A stretch of 64,000 bases of DNA from Nostoc sp. KVJ3 (GTDB taxonomy: Bacteria > Cyanobacteriota > Cyanobacteriia > Cyanobacteriales > Nostocaceae): the NCBI RefSeq assembly GCF_026127265.1, contig NZ_WWFG01000001.1, positions 3,337,501-3,401,500 of the forward strand, given 5' to 3'. The position numbers and the translations under genes are program-made. Under the pieces are notes generated by a model, which saw only the letters and a program-made list of their open reading frames with translations, was not told the DNA's origin and did no database searches. Within the stretch, counting starts at the first letter, position 1. Each line of letters starts with the position of its first letter. Positions 28,543 through 35,643 of this stretch are shown piece after piece.

Positions 28543-29147
28543 CAGCCCAAAACTGAATAAAATTCTCTTTTTTCTAGAACATCCTTCCCAAGTCTTTCTA
28601 TTAACTGTTCTGTGTTGGAAACTTCAACAGAACCTTCAATCCGGGTTTCACTACAAAACGATGCCGTGCTGAAACCACCAAAGCGTTTCACTGTACTGGT
28701 TCGCAGTCGCATATTTGGGCTGGCAAACCAGAATCTCTCAATGGAACTCATGGTTTCGTATTCGGTTGTCAACACTAGTCCATCTTCATCATCCATGTGA
28801 AAAAGACCGACTACAGGGACTATTTCGGCGTAACCTCTTTCGCGCAGTAATTTGCCAGCCCTGGGGTTATCGCCATCAGGCACGATCGCAAATATAGTTT
28901 TTCCCTGATGGTTATCTTCACCTTCTCTATCCCAAGCCATTGTGCCTAGCCAACGCACACGCGACCCTCCTACGGATAGGCTGGGGTCAATTTGATGATA
29001 CTGGCACAGTTCAATAATTTCTGGATGATTGGCTTCCAGAGTTTCTACTTGTATATCCGATTCTCCCGTCTCTGAGCGCTTGAACGCCAGGTGATGAGTT
29101 GCCCGTTGCGATCGCCACTTACCAGCACTTAGCTGAAAAAATTCCAT
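28539..29147 (-). CDS. S-type (CpcS/CpeS family) phycobiliprotein lyase
   Basis: A 202-aa lipocalin-fold enzyme that attaches a bilin to a cysteine of phycobiliproteins, often Cys82-equivalents. Diagnostic stretches are MEFFQLSAGKWRSQRATHHL, TEYETMSSIERFWFASPNMR and VKRFGGFSTASFCSETRI. I chose the ATG at 29147 because it gives the standard family start; the TTG at 29159 would add four residues. It could be CpeS, CpcS or CpeU. The neighbourhood of cpeBA favours a phycoerythrin substrate. First gene of a two-gene unit with the metalloprotease-like gene. Confidence 0.88.
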   Translation of the reverse strand: MEFFQLSAGKWRSQRATHHLAFKRSETGESDIQVETLEANHPEIIELCQYHQIDPSLSVGGSRVRWLGTMAWDREGEDNHQGKTIFAIVPDGDNPRAGKLLRERGYAEIVPVVGLFHMDDEDGLVLTTEYETMSSIERFWFASPNMRLRTSTVKRFGGFSTASFCSETRIEGSVEVSNTEQLIERLGKDVLEKREFYSVLGW

Positions 29148-29314
29148 TGCGTCTATCAATCTTCTGACTCCTACTTATGACTCCTGCGGATGATGTTTTA
29201 CGCGTTTTCTCTTTTTACAGTTATTAATATACAAACATTCTAAACATTACAGCGATTAGCGATCGGCTTCAAGAAACTCCCTGTAAAGGGTGAGATGGAG
29301 GTGTTGTTAGGCAA

Positions 29315-29330
29315 TTGTAAACTTTTACAA
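29315..29330. promoter_or_regulatory. Palindrome upstream of nblA
   Basis: TTGTAAACTTTTACAA is a 7-bp inverted repeat with a 2-nt centre, about 50 bp upstream of the candidate nblA -10. It also lies 170 bp from the divergent lyase gene. It may bind a stress regulator; it does not fit the NtcA consensus GTA-N8-TAC because the spacing is six. Confidence 0.4.
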
Positions 29331-29376
29331 GCTTGATTCTTTATAGCTTGACAATATAGACATTTTAATATCCCGG

Positions 29377-29385
29377 TGCTATAAT
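29377..29385 (+). promoter_or_regulatory. Extended -10 promoter of nblA
   Basis: TGCTATAAT is a consensus extended -10. The nearest TTGACA lies too far upstream (26-bp spacing) to act as a normal -35. Transcription would start near 29392 and leave a leader of about 65 nt before nblA. Confidence 0.5.
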
Positions 29386-29456
29386 CATTGAAAAGCGATC
29401 GTCTTCACATTACCAGTAACAATAGATACCTTCGATTCAGTCAATCAGAGGAGTGA

Positions 29457-29627
29457 ATGATGGATTTTCCAGTCGAACTAACCTTAGAACAACAGTTTCG
29501 CTTACAAAACTTAAAAGACCAGGTAAAGAGTTTAAGTCAACAAGAAGCTCAGGAGTTTTTATTAGAAGTTTTACGGCAGATGATGGTAAAAGATAATTTG
29601 GTTAAGCATCTGCTAAAACAAGCCTGA
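29457..29627 (+). CDS. nblA: Phycobilisome degradation protein NblA
   Basis: A 56-aa protein too small for routine ORF lists. The sequence begins MMDFPVELTLEQQFRLQNLK; the motifs LTLEQQF, SLSQQEAQEFLLEVLRQMM and the basic C-terminal helix match NblA. NblA dimers bind phycobiliproteins and recruit the Clp protease when nitrogen or sulfur runs out. AGAGGA lies seven bases upstream of the ATG pair; the start may be 29457 or 29460. It sits just upstream of cpeBA in the same direction but has its own hairpin terminator. Confidence 0.9.
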   Translation: MMDFPVELTLEQQFRLQNLKDQVKSLSQQEAQEFLLEVLRQMMVKDNLVKHLLKQA

Positions 29628-29656
29628 ATCAAATAAAAAAAGAATATCCTTTCCTT

Positions 29657-29711
29657 AAGACTTACGCAGTGGCAAAGTTCCATTGAAATGCGTAAGTCTT
29701 ATTAATTTTTT
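29657..29711 (+). terminator. Terminator of nblA
   Basis: AAGACTTACGCA (29657-29668) and TGCGTAAGTCTT (29689-29700) form a perfect 12-bp stem with a 20-nt loop, followed by ATTAATTTTTT. It separates nblA from the cpeBA transcript. Confidence 0.8.
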
Positions 29712-29724
29712 GGGCATTGTGAAG

Positions 29725-29791
29725 AGGCGGGAGGGAGAGGAGATGAGGGAGCAGGGGAAGCAGGGGGAGCAGGGGGAGCAGGGGGAGAAAG
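29725..29791. repeat. G-rich GGGGGAGCA tandem repeat upstream of cpeB
   Basis: Purine-only DNA with three tandem copies of GCAGGGGGA preceded by degenerate units (GGGAGGGAGAGGAGATGAGG). It lies 180 bp before cpeB and could slip or form G-quadruplex structures. The remaining cpeB upstream DNA shows no obvious consensus promoter. Confidence 0.7.
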
Positions 29792-29968
29792 AATAAATAA
29801 CTAATTCCCAATTTCCAAATTAAATATTACAGATTATTACTTTGTCTCTCATAGTAAAGACTAGGGTACTATTGATCCCCTATGTTTTTGTTTGGCTACT
29901 CACAGTTAACTCTGATCGAGAACAGGCCAGAAATAATATCCGCCATTTGTGAATATTAAGGAGAACTC

Positions 29969-30526
29969 ATGGTTCTTGATGCTTTTTCTAGAGCTGTAAT
30001 TACGGCTGATGCCAAAACCGCTCCTATCGGTGGTGCTGACTTGGCAGCCCTCAAGTCTTTCATTGCTGAAGGCAACAAGCGCCTTGATGCAGTTAATGCG
30101 ATCGCTAGCAATGCTAGTTGTGCAGTTTCTGATGCGATCGCTGGGATTGCTTGTGAAAACACTGGTTTGCTTCAAGCTGGTGGTAACTTGTACCCCACTC
30201 GCCGGACTGCTGCTTGTCTACGTGATGCTGAAATCATTCTGCGCTACGTAACCTATGCACTATTGGCTGGTGATTCTTCTGTATTAGACGATCGCGCTTT
30301 GAACGGTCTGAAAGAAACCTACACAGCTTTGGGCGTACCAACTGGATCTTCTGTACGCGCTTTCCAAATCCTGAAGGCTATTAGCGTCGCTCACATCACC
30401 AACACCAACACAGAAGCTAACGCTGGCAAGAGATTCCGTAAATTGGATACTCCTCAAGGCGACTGCTCTGCTTTAGCTGCTGAAGCTGCTAGCTACTTCG
30501 ATCGCGTTATTTCTGCTCTGAGCTAA
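29969..30526 (+). CDS. cpeB: C-phycoerythrin beta subunit
   Basis: A 185-aa globin-like phycobiliprotein of the phycobilisome rod tip, absorbing green light. Chromophore cysteines are all present: Cys51 and Cys62 (doubly linked bilin), Cys83 (AACLRD) and Cys166 (GDCSAL). Numbering is one above the usual because of an extra Val after Met. The region around 140-165 holds the phycoerythrin-specific insertion (NTEANAGKRFRKLDTPQGDC) absent from phycocyanin. AAGGAG precedes the ATG. It forms an operon with cpeA. Confidence 0.96.
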   Translation: MVLDAFSRAVITADAKTAPIGGADLAALKSFIAEGNKRLDAVNAIASNASCAVSDAIAGIACENTGLLQAGGNLYPTRRTAACLRDAEIILRYVTYALLAGDSSVLDDRALNGLKETYTALGVPTGSSVRAFQILKAISVAHITNTNTEANAGKRFRKLDTPQGDCSALAAEAASYFDRVISALS

Positions 30527-30611
30527 TTGCTAATCGCTAATGTCGTAAGCCTATTAGTCAAGCCAACTGAAATTAAAACTCGATCAAATCTAATCTGGAG
30601 TATAAAAAGCA

Positions 30612-31106
30612 ATGAAATCAGTTATCACTACAGTTATCGGAGCTGCTGATGCAGCAGGTCGTTTCCCAACCTCCTCCGATCTAGAATCAGTTCAAGGTAG
30701 TATTCAACGTGCTAGCGCCCGTCTAGAAGCTGCTGAAAAGCTAGCTGCTGGTATCGATAACGTAGCTAAGGAAGCTTATGATGCTGCCTTCAAGAAATAT
30801 CCTTACCTCACCCAAGAAGGCGAAGCTGGCGCTACCCAAGTTAAAAAAGACAAGTGCCTCCGCGACATCAAGCACTACCTACGCTTGATCAACTACAGCT
30901 TAGTTGTGGGCGGTACTGGCCCTCTAGACGAATGGGGTATTGCAGGCGCTCGTGAAGTTTATCGCTCTTTGGGTCTGCCTACTGCTCCTTACGTTACCGC
31001 TTTGACTTTCACCCGCGATCGCGCTTGTTCTCCTCGTGACTTGTCTCCTCAAGCATTAGGTGAGTTCCGCGCTCTTCTCGACTACGTAATCAACTCCCTT
31101 TCATAG
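30612..31106 (+). CDS. cpeA: C-phycoerythrin alpha subunit
   Basis: A 164-aa subunit pairing with CpeB in (alpha-beta)6 rod hexamers. The two bilin-binding cysteines are Cys82 (KCLRDIKHYLRL) and Cys139 (RACSPRDLS). The start MKSVITTVIGAADAAGRFP is typical. The gene follows cpeB by 85 bp, with a CTGGAG ribosome-binding site. High use of preferred codons fits strong expression. Confidence 0.97.
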   Translation: MKSVITTVIGAADAAGRFPTSSDLESVQGSIQRASARLEAAEKLAAGIDNVAKEAYDAAFKKYPYLTQEGEAGATQVKKDKCLRDIKHYLRLINYSLVVGGTGPLDEWGIAGAREVYRSLGLPTAPYVTALTFTRDRACSPRDLSPQALGEFRALLDYVINSLS

Positions 31107-31156
31107 TAATTGGAATTGACTAGACGTAGACGAGCGATCGTCATCCTCTAAAACTC

Positions 31157-31215
31157 AGGGACTCTCAGTCTGTTGCTTTGCCTGTATCTGGTTGAGTGAT
31201 TGACCAAGAGTCCCT
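31157..31215 (+). terminator. Hairpin between cpeA and the cpeZ-like gene
   Basis: AGGGACTCT (31157-31165) and AGAGTCCCT (31207-31215) are a perfect 9-bp inverted repeat, lengthened by flanking CTC/CAG bases, with a 41-nt loop that has its own weak pairing. No T-run follows. Such hairpins after phycobiliprotein genes often stabilise the abundant upstream mRNA and reduce read-through, giving less lyase than pigment subunit. Confidence 0.65.
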
Positions 31216-31279
31216 CAGTTGTTACTAATTCGCAATTCATGATTAAACTTGGGGGATTTCAACCGGGAAATTTTCTTTT

Positions 31280-31885
31280 ATGACAATAGATTCTCTATTT
31301 GAACAGTTGAAACACCCCAACCCCAATCTCCGGGAACGAGCCATGTGGGAACTGGCTGAGGTTCGGGATGAAAATACCATTCCTCGCCTGATGGGTATTT
31401 TGGATGAAGAGGATGTAACTTACCGTCGAGCTGCGGTAAAAGCACTGGGTGCTATTGGTGTAGATGCTGTACCGTCACTGGTAGAGTCATTAATAAATAG
31501 CGAGAATGCAACTATTCGGGGTAGTTGTGCTAAGGCTTTGGCACAGGTTGCTGCTAACCATCCAGATGTTCCTTTGCCGGCTGAGGGCTTAGAGGGATTA
31601 AAAACTGCGCTCAATGACCCAAATGCCGTTGTTTATATCGCATCAGTAATGGCGCTAGGTGAGATTGGTTCTCCTGCCTTTGAGATTTTGGCTGAAGCTC
31701 TGAAAACAATAGATAATGTTGCAGTGGCTGTGGCGATCGTCAATGCATTCGGTTCGATGGGTGATATCCGAGGTGTGGAACTGCTGACGGCATTGACAAA
31801 TGATGAATCTGTTGATCCTTATGTTCGTGAATCAGCAGTGAGTGCTTTGCCCAGATTAGATCAGGTGATTAAATATAAAAGATAA
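31280..31885 (+). CDS. cpeZ: CpeZ-like HEAT-repeat phycoerythrin maturation protein
   Basis: A 201-aa all-helical protein made of E/Z-type HEAT repeats (for example ERAMWELAEVRDENTIPRLM and YRRAAVKALGAIGVDAVPSL). Length matches CpeZ, which is a chaperone-like partner of the CpeY lyase for phycoerythrin. It lies 173 bp after cpeA in the same direction, which also favours that identity. CpcF-type or NblB-type proteins share the fold, so the exact paralogue is not certain. Confidence 0.7.
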   Translation: MTIDSLFEQLKHPNPNLRERAMWELAEVRDENTIPRLMGILDEEDVTYRRAAVKALGAIGVDAVPSLVESLINSENATIRGSCAKALAQVAANHPDVPLPAEGLEGLKTALNDPNAVVYIASVMALGEIGSPAFEILAEALKTIDNVAVAVAIVNAFGSMGDIRGVELLTALTNDESVDPYVRESAVSALPRLDQVIKYKR

Positions 31886-31941
31886 AAGAGCGATCGCTCT
31901 TAAATGCAACTACCTTCATTAATCCCAGTACGACGGATACA

Positions 31942-32340
31942 TTAGATGAACAGACTGGGTGTTACCTTGAAGTAATCTCCGAGTGCCTTAGCTTGTGACT
32001 TACTAATTGACCGCTTACCATTCACAATCTCTGATACCACGCCACTCGACCCGATGATGTTCACCAAGTCAGCTTGACGGGTGTTACTAACTTCCATAAT
32101 GTGTTGGAGAATTTCATGCGGTGCTGATTCATCCATTAGATAGAACTCTTTCTCATACGCTTCAATCAGCATTACTATCAGCTTATGCAGAGCTTTTTCT
32201 TCTGGAGTCCGATTCTTGCAAAACGTTAGACGCTCTGCCACAGCTAGGGCGCGATCGTATTCCTCTTCTGTCTCAATTACCTTGGGAGCAACTTCAGCTA
32301 GCAGACTACTATAAGCAACTTGGTCAAAAGTAAGGGTCAT
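31942..32340 (-). CDS. higA: HigA-type antitoxin
   Basis: A 132-aa antitoxin and autoregulator. The N-terminal part (about 1-70) is an acidic, helical toxin-binding region. The C-terminal half has a Cro/C1-like HTH (EVSNTRQADLVNIIGSSGVVSEIVNG). The ATG at 32340 overlaps the end of the toxin gene; an upstream in-frame start at 32370 is possible. Second gene of a toxin-first TA operon, the order normal for higBA. Confidence 0.87.
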   Translation of the reverse strand: MTLTFDQVAYSSLLAEVAPKVIETEEEYDRALAVAERLTFCKNRTPEEKALHKLIVMLIEAYEKEFYLMDESAPHEILQHIMEVSNTRQADLVNIIGSSGVVSEIVNGKRSISKSQAKALGDYFKVTPSLFI

Positions 32341-32623
32341 TTTTCCATTTACCTTTGTCATATTCGGCATGAGTCAGGAAATATTTGTAGTAAACCGTTT
32401 GGTTTTCATAGTCAATACCGACAATCAGGCGATAATCATTCCCTTTGATGTTAAAAACAGTGAAATTTCCAACTGCTTCAGCATCACGATAAATCTGACG
32501 AACGTCCTCCAAATTTTGCCATTCCACCTTCTTAACGGTTGCGTACCAGTCGTCAGTTTGCTTTTTGACATCGGGGTACTGGGCAGCATCAATGCGGAGG
32601 TTACGAATTGCAATTAGATGCAT
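32324..32623 (-). CDS. higB: HigB-type mRNA interferase toxin
   Basis: A 99-aa RelE-superfamily toxin that cleaves mRNA on ribosomes. Features are DDWYATVKKVEWQNLEDVRQ, the FNIKGNDYRLIVGIDYENQT beta-sheet core and the YYKYFLTHAEYDKGKW tail with conserved His/Tyr/Lys. It overlaps higA by 17 bp. The pair sits between the cpeZ-like gene and the frameshifted lyase gene inside the phycoerythrin island, facing away from cpeBA. Confidence 0.88.
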   Translation of the reverse strand: MHLIAIRNLRIDAAQYPDVKKQTDDWYATVKKVEWQNLEDVRQIYRDAEAVGNFTVFNIKGNDYRLIVGIDYENQTVYYKYFLTHAEYDKGKWKNDPYF

Positions 32624-32732
32624 TTGTCTTTAGGTTCTTTGTTCAGATCCATCAATCACCAAAAAACTAATTACTAATTAAATACTCTCAAAATGAGAGA
32701 AAGATGTCAAGATGTAAACCCGCATCGCTTTA

Positions 32733-33637
32733 TTACCAAGCATCTTCTTCTAACTGTCTCTCAATTTGAGAAATCGCCAACTCGATCACCGCCTGGACTC
32801 CTGCTTCCTCTTCTTGGGTTAGTGCGGCTTGCAGAGGTTCTAAGGAAGTGCGATCGCCAATTTTCATTAATGCCAGAGCCGCTGCTTTTCGAGTTTCCCA
32901 ATCGGGATGATGCAGTAACTCCACCAGATTCGGAATCGCTGGTTGATAAGCTAGACTACCCAAAGCAGATGCCGCTTCACACCGCACCATTGGGGATGAA
33001 TCAGTGAGGGCGTTGACGAGGATGTGAAATGCTCCTTCCTCAGTGCCTTCTTCAGCAATTTTAGCGATCGCACCTACCACCGCCGCCCGAACCTCAGCCG
33101 AGTCTGAGTTAATCTCTCGATATAAATGCTCCCTCGCCTCTGCCCCAATAAACCCCAGCGCCCACACAGCATGTCCTTTAGCACTTTCTGGATACTCGGT
33201 TGACGCTAAGATTTTCAGCAATGCTGGCACAGCTGCCTCACCGATTTTGGCAAGCCCCCCACCGCCGAGGTTTTGACTACCGTATCTTCATCATTTAACA
33301 GGGCATTAACCAGGGTGGGAATTGCGATCGGATCGGCAATCAGTGTCAGGGTTTTGGCGCTAGCTCTGCGGACAACTGGGTTTGGGTGATTTGTTACAGC
33401 TTCCATCAATAAAGGGGTTGCTGGTTTCCCGATTTTCCCCAACGCCTCTGCAAAACTCAACCTAACCATCCCCCGTGAGTCTCCCATACTCTCAATCATC
33501 TGCTTGAGTAGCTGTTGATCGTCAGGGTTAAAGGAGTTTAAGCCTAATTGCTCATTAACTGCTGCTAGTATTGCATCAGTTTCTGCCTGGGACAGATTTA
33601 ACGAATCCTCCCCCGATTGAGTTTTGGAGTTGAGCAT
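32733..33637 (-). pseudogene. cpeF: CpeF/MpeV-like HEAT-repeat bilin lyase, frameshifted
   Basis: Two overlapping minus-strand frames (33637-33215 and 33230-32733) together give one protein of about 300 aa with EZ-type HEAT repeats. The first ends in TSAVGGLPKS and a false tail; the second resumes as VPALLKILAS. Adding one G to the G6 run (C6 at 33255-33260) restores GGLAKIGEAAVPALLKI. The N-terminal SQAETDAILAAVNEQLGL and MVRLSFAEALGKIG stretches resemble CpeF/MpeV lyases, which attach the doubly linked bilin of beta-phycoerythrin. The break may be a sequencing error, a true mutation, or a slippage site. Confidence 0.7.
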
Positions 33638-33661
33638 TATGACTTATAGCTAAATGGATTA

Positions 33662-33901
33662 CTAATTGCTGACACTCAGAGCAGCTTGCTGATTACGGAG
33701 TTCCTGGAGGGCAGAATCAATCTTGGAAAGCTCAGGCTCCAGTTTTGCCATCACATTTACTCTCATCAACTTAGCCCGTTTTGCTGTTTCTGTGGTTTCT
33801 TGAATTAGGCGTTCCCGATATAGCTCAAGTTCTGCAATCACTTCAGCGACATCTTGAGGGGTTATGTTATCGGTTGTTGTGAGTTCTGAGGTTTCATCCA
33901 T
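33662..33901 (-). CDS. Small coiled-coil protein of the phycoerythrin island (79 aa)
   Basis: A helical protein with an acidic N-terminus and a coiled-coil-like core (VAEVIAELELYRERLIQETT and LEPELSKIDSALQELRNQQA). It lies 24 bp upstream of the cpeF-like gene and reads in the same direction, so it is probably in the same operon. I do not know its function. Its position suggests a phycobilisome assembly or lyase-accessory role. Confidence 0.7.
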   Translation of the reverse strand: MDETSELTTTDNITPQDVAEVIAELELYRERLIQETTETAKRAKLMRVNVMAKLEPELSKIDSALQELRNQQAALSVSN

Positions 33902-34204
33902 AAGTTTTGTTTCCTAAATGCGTGTTTATATATTCGACTATCTTTTGTATTTGGTTACTCGTTAAAGATTGCCACTTAGCAGATACATAAAATTGAACGA
34001 TTGGCAAGAGGCAACTAATTAATAGCTGACAAATGTGTATATTCCGATCTTCTCAGATTGCGTTACCACTGGTAAAGCTTTTTGATGGAAATCTTCAAAA
34101 TTTGAACCCAACTACAGAAAAGGCGGTTAGAAACCGCGTCTACACAGACAAAACCCACCTTCGTGGGTTAAGAACCTTATAAGGAATATGCCGAAAACCC
34201 TTGA

Positions 34205-34310
34205 GGAACAGGCGCATAGCGCCGTATTCCGTACTTCAGGCAAGGGATGTTCGCGCTTGCGTCTCCCTTTGGGAGAAGGCTGGCTGAGTCCTTTAGGACT
34301 CCGTGAAGTT
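34205..34310. repeat. Cluster of short palindromes upstream of tnpB
   Basis: GGCGC-ATA-GCGCC, TCTCCC-TTT-GGGAGA and GAGTCC-TTTA-GGACTC follow one another within about 100 bp. The GCGTCTCCC...GGGAGAAGGC wording matches small dispersed repeats of Nostoc. They may be the tnpB leader or a separate insertion. Confidence 0.6.
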
Positions 34311-34381
34311 TTGTTTTGCCTTGATTGCTAGTTTATGCCAACCATGATAGGCATAAATATGTAGTTGGTTAGGTCGAACCG

Positions 34382-35605
34382 ATGATAATTTACGAGTTCA
34401 AAGTCAAAGGGAAAGACAGGCAATATTGTGCAATAGATGATGCTATTCGTACTAGTCAGTTCATCCAGAATAAATCTTTGAGATATTGGATGGACAATAA
34501 AAATGTCACTAAGTACGATCTTAATAAATATTGCGCTGTACTTGCTGCTGAATTTCCCTTTGCCGATGAACTTAATTCAATGGCTAGACAGTCTGCTGCT
34601 GAACGTGCATGGTCGGCGATATCACGGTTTTACGACAACTGTAAAAAGAAAGTTAAAGGTAAAAAGGGGTTCCCTAAGTTTAAAAAACATTGTCGCTCAG
34701 TTGAATATAAGACTACTGGGTTCAAACTTTCCACTAATCGTAAAGCGATTACTTTCTCTGACAAGAAAGGCATTGGAACTTTGAAGCTACAGGGAACCTA
34801 CGACCTTAATTACTACGACATCAAGCAAATTAAGCGTGTCCGTTTAGTACGTCGTGCTGATGGTTACTATACCCAATTTGCCATTGATGTTCAAATTAAA
34901 GTTGAAACACAGCTCACTCTCGAAGTAGTTGGTATCGACTTAGGTTTGAAGTATTTCATTGCTGATAGCAAAGGTTGGGTTGAACCTGCGCCTAAGTTTT
35001 ACCGCAAATCCGAGAAAGCATTAAACCGCGCTAATCGTAAAAAGTCCAAGAAGTTCAGCACCATAAAGAAAAAAGCCAAGGTTCGACAATCTAACAACTA
35101 CCACAAAGCTAGAAATAGGTATGCCCGTAAACATTTAAGGGTAAGTAGGCAACGAAAAGAGTATTGCAAGAGATTAGCATACTCCGTCATCCAATCTAAT
35201 GATTTGGTAGCCTATGAAGATTTGAATGTGAAAGGGTTGGTACGTAACCGACATCTAGCTAAATCTATCAGTGATACTGGTTGGTACACTTTCCGATTGT
35301 GGTTGGAATATTTTGGGCATAAATATGGGAAAGTAACTGTTGCCGTGCCTCCCCATAATACAAGCCAAAACTGTTCCAATTGTCGCGAGAAAGTGAAAAA
35401 ATCTCTGTGTACCAGAACCCATGTTTGTCCCCATTGTGGCTATGTGGCGGATAGAGATTTAAATGCTAGTATCAACATTTTAAGACTAGGACTGAGTACC
35501 GTAGGGCATACGGGAATTTACGCTACAGGAGATTTGCCCTCTTGGGCAGTTGGCGCAAGCCTGCTGTTTAACGGCGAGTCGTGGAATGTAGAATCCCCGA
35601 ATTAG
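34382..35605 (+). CDS. tnpB: TnpB RNA-guided endonuclease, intact
   Basis: A 407-aa IS605 OrfB protein. The RuvC-like triad is complete: Asp186 in GIDLGLKYF, Glu279 in VAYEDLNVKG and Asp359 in DRDLNAS. The zinc finger cysteines are present (Cys331, Cys334, Cys349, Cys352). The N-terminal helical RNA/DNA-binding part is full length. TnpB proteins cut DNA guided by an omega RNA made from the 3' end of their own element. The C-terminus (SWNVESPN) runs into the right-end hairpin, as usual. The gene seems functional and recently acquired. Confidence 0.93.
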   Translation: MIIYEFKVKGKDRQYCAIDDAIRTSQFIQNKSLRYWMDNKNVTKYDLNKYCAVLAAEFPFADELNSMARQSAAERAWSAISRFYDNCKKKVKGKKGFPKFKKHCRSVEYKTTGFKLSTNRKAITFSDKKGIGTLKLQGTYDLNYYDIKQIKRVRLVRRADGYYTQFAIDVQIKVETQLTLEVVGIDLGLKYFIADSKGWVEPAPKFYRKSEKALNRANRKKSKKFSTIKKKAKVRQSNNYHKARNRYARKHLRVSRQRKEYCKRLAYSVIQSNDLVAYEDLNVKGLVRNRHLAKSISDTGWYTFRLWLEYFGHKYGKVTVAVPPHNTSQNCSNCREKVKKSLCTRTHVCPHCGYVADRDLNASINILRLGLSTVGHTGIYATGDLPSWAVGASLLFNGESWNVESPN

Positions 35606-35643
35606 AAATTCGGGGAGTGTCAATTTAAGATGTTTCTTCTAGC
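35500..35643 (+). ncRNA. Predicted TnpB omega RNA (reRNA) with guide
   Basis: In tnpB elements the guide RNA overlaps the 3' end of the gene, includes the right-end hairpin and continues into flanking DNA that supplies the guide. Here the scaffold would span the end of tnpB to about 35623 and the guide about 35624-35643, which is the 3' end of the DUF1838 gene. The limits are inferred; no promoter or processing site is visible. Confidence 0.4.

Larger units (their letters stand above)
34120..35623 (+). mobile_element. Stand-alone tnpB element (IS200/IS605 superfamily, IS1341-like)
   Basis: The left side carries hairpins GCGGTT-AGA-AACCGC (34123-34137) and AACCCAC-CTTC-GTGGGTT (34152-34169). 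The right end has CCCCGAAT-TAGA-AATTCGGGG at about 35595-35615, ending near GTGTCAA. No tnpA is present. The ends have no terminal inverted repeats, as expected for this single-strand transposition family. Boundaries are estimates. Confidence 0.72.

Noticed and set aside
29315..29330. NtcA binding site upstream of nblA
   Set aside because: GTA and TAC are separated by six bases rather than eight.
29325..29385. TTGACA as a -35 for nblA
   Set aside because: It is 26 bp from the TATAAT, too far; the extended -10 is the better signal.
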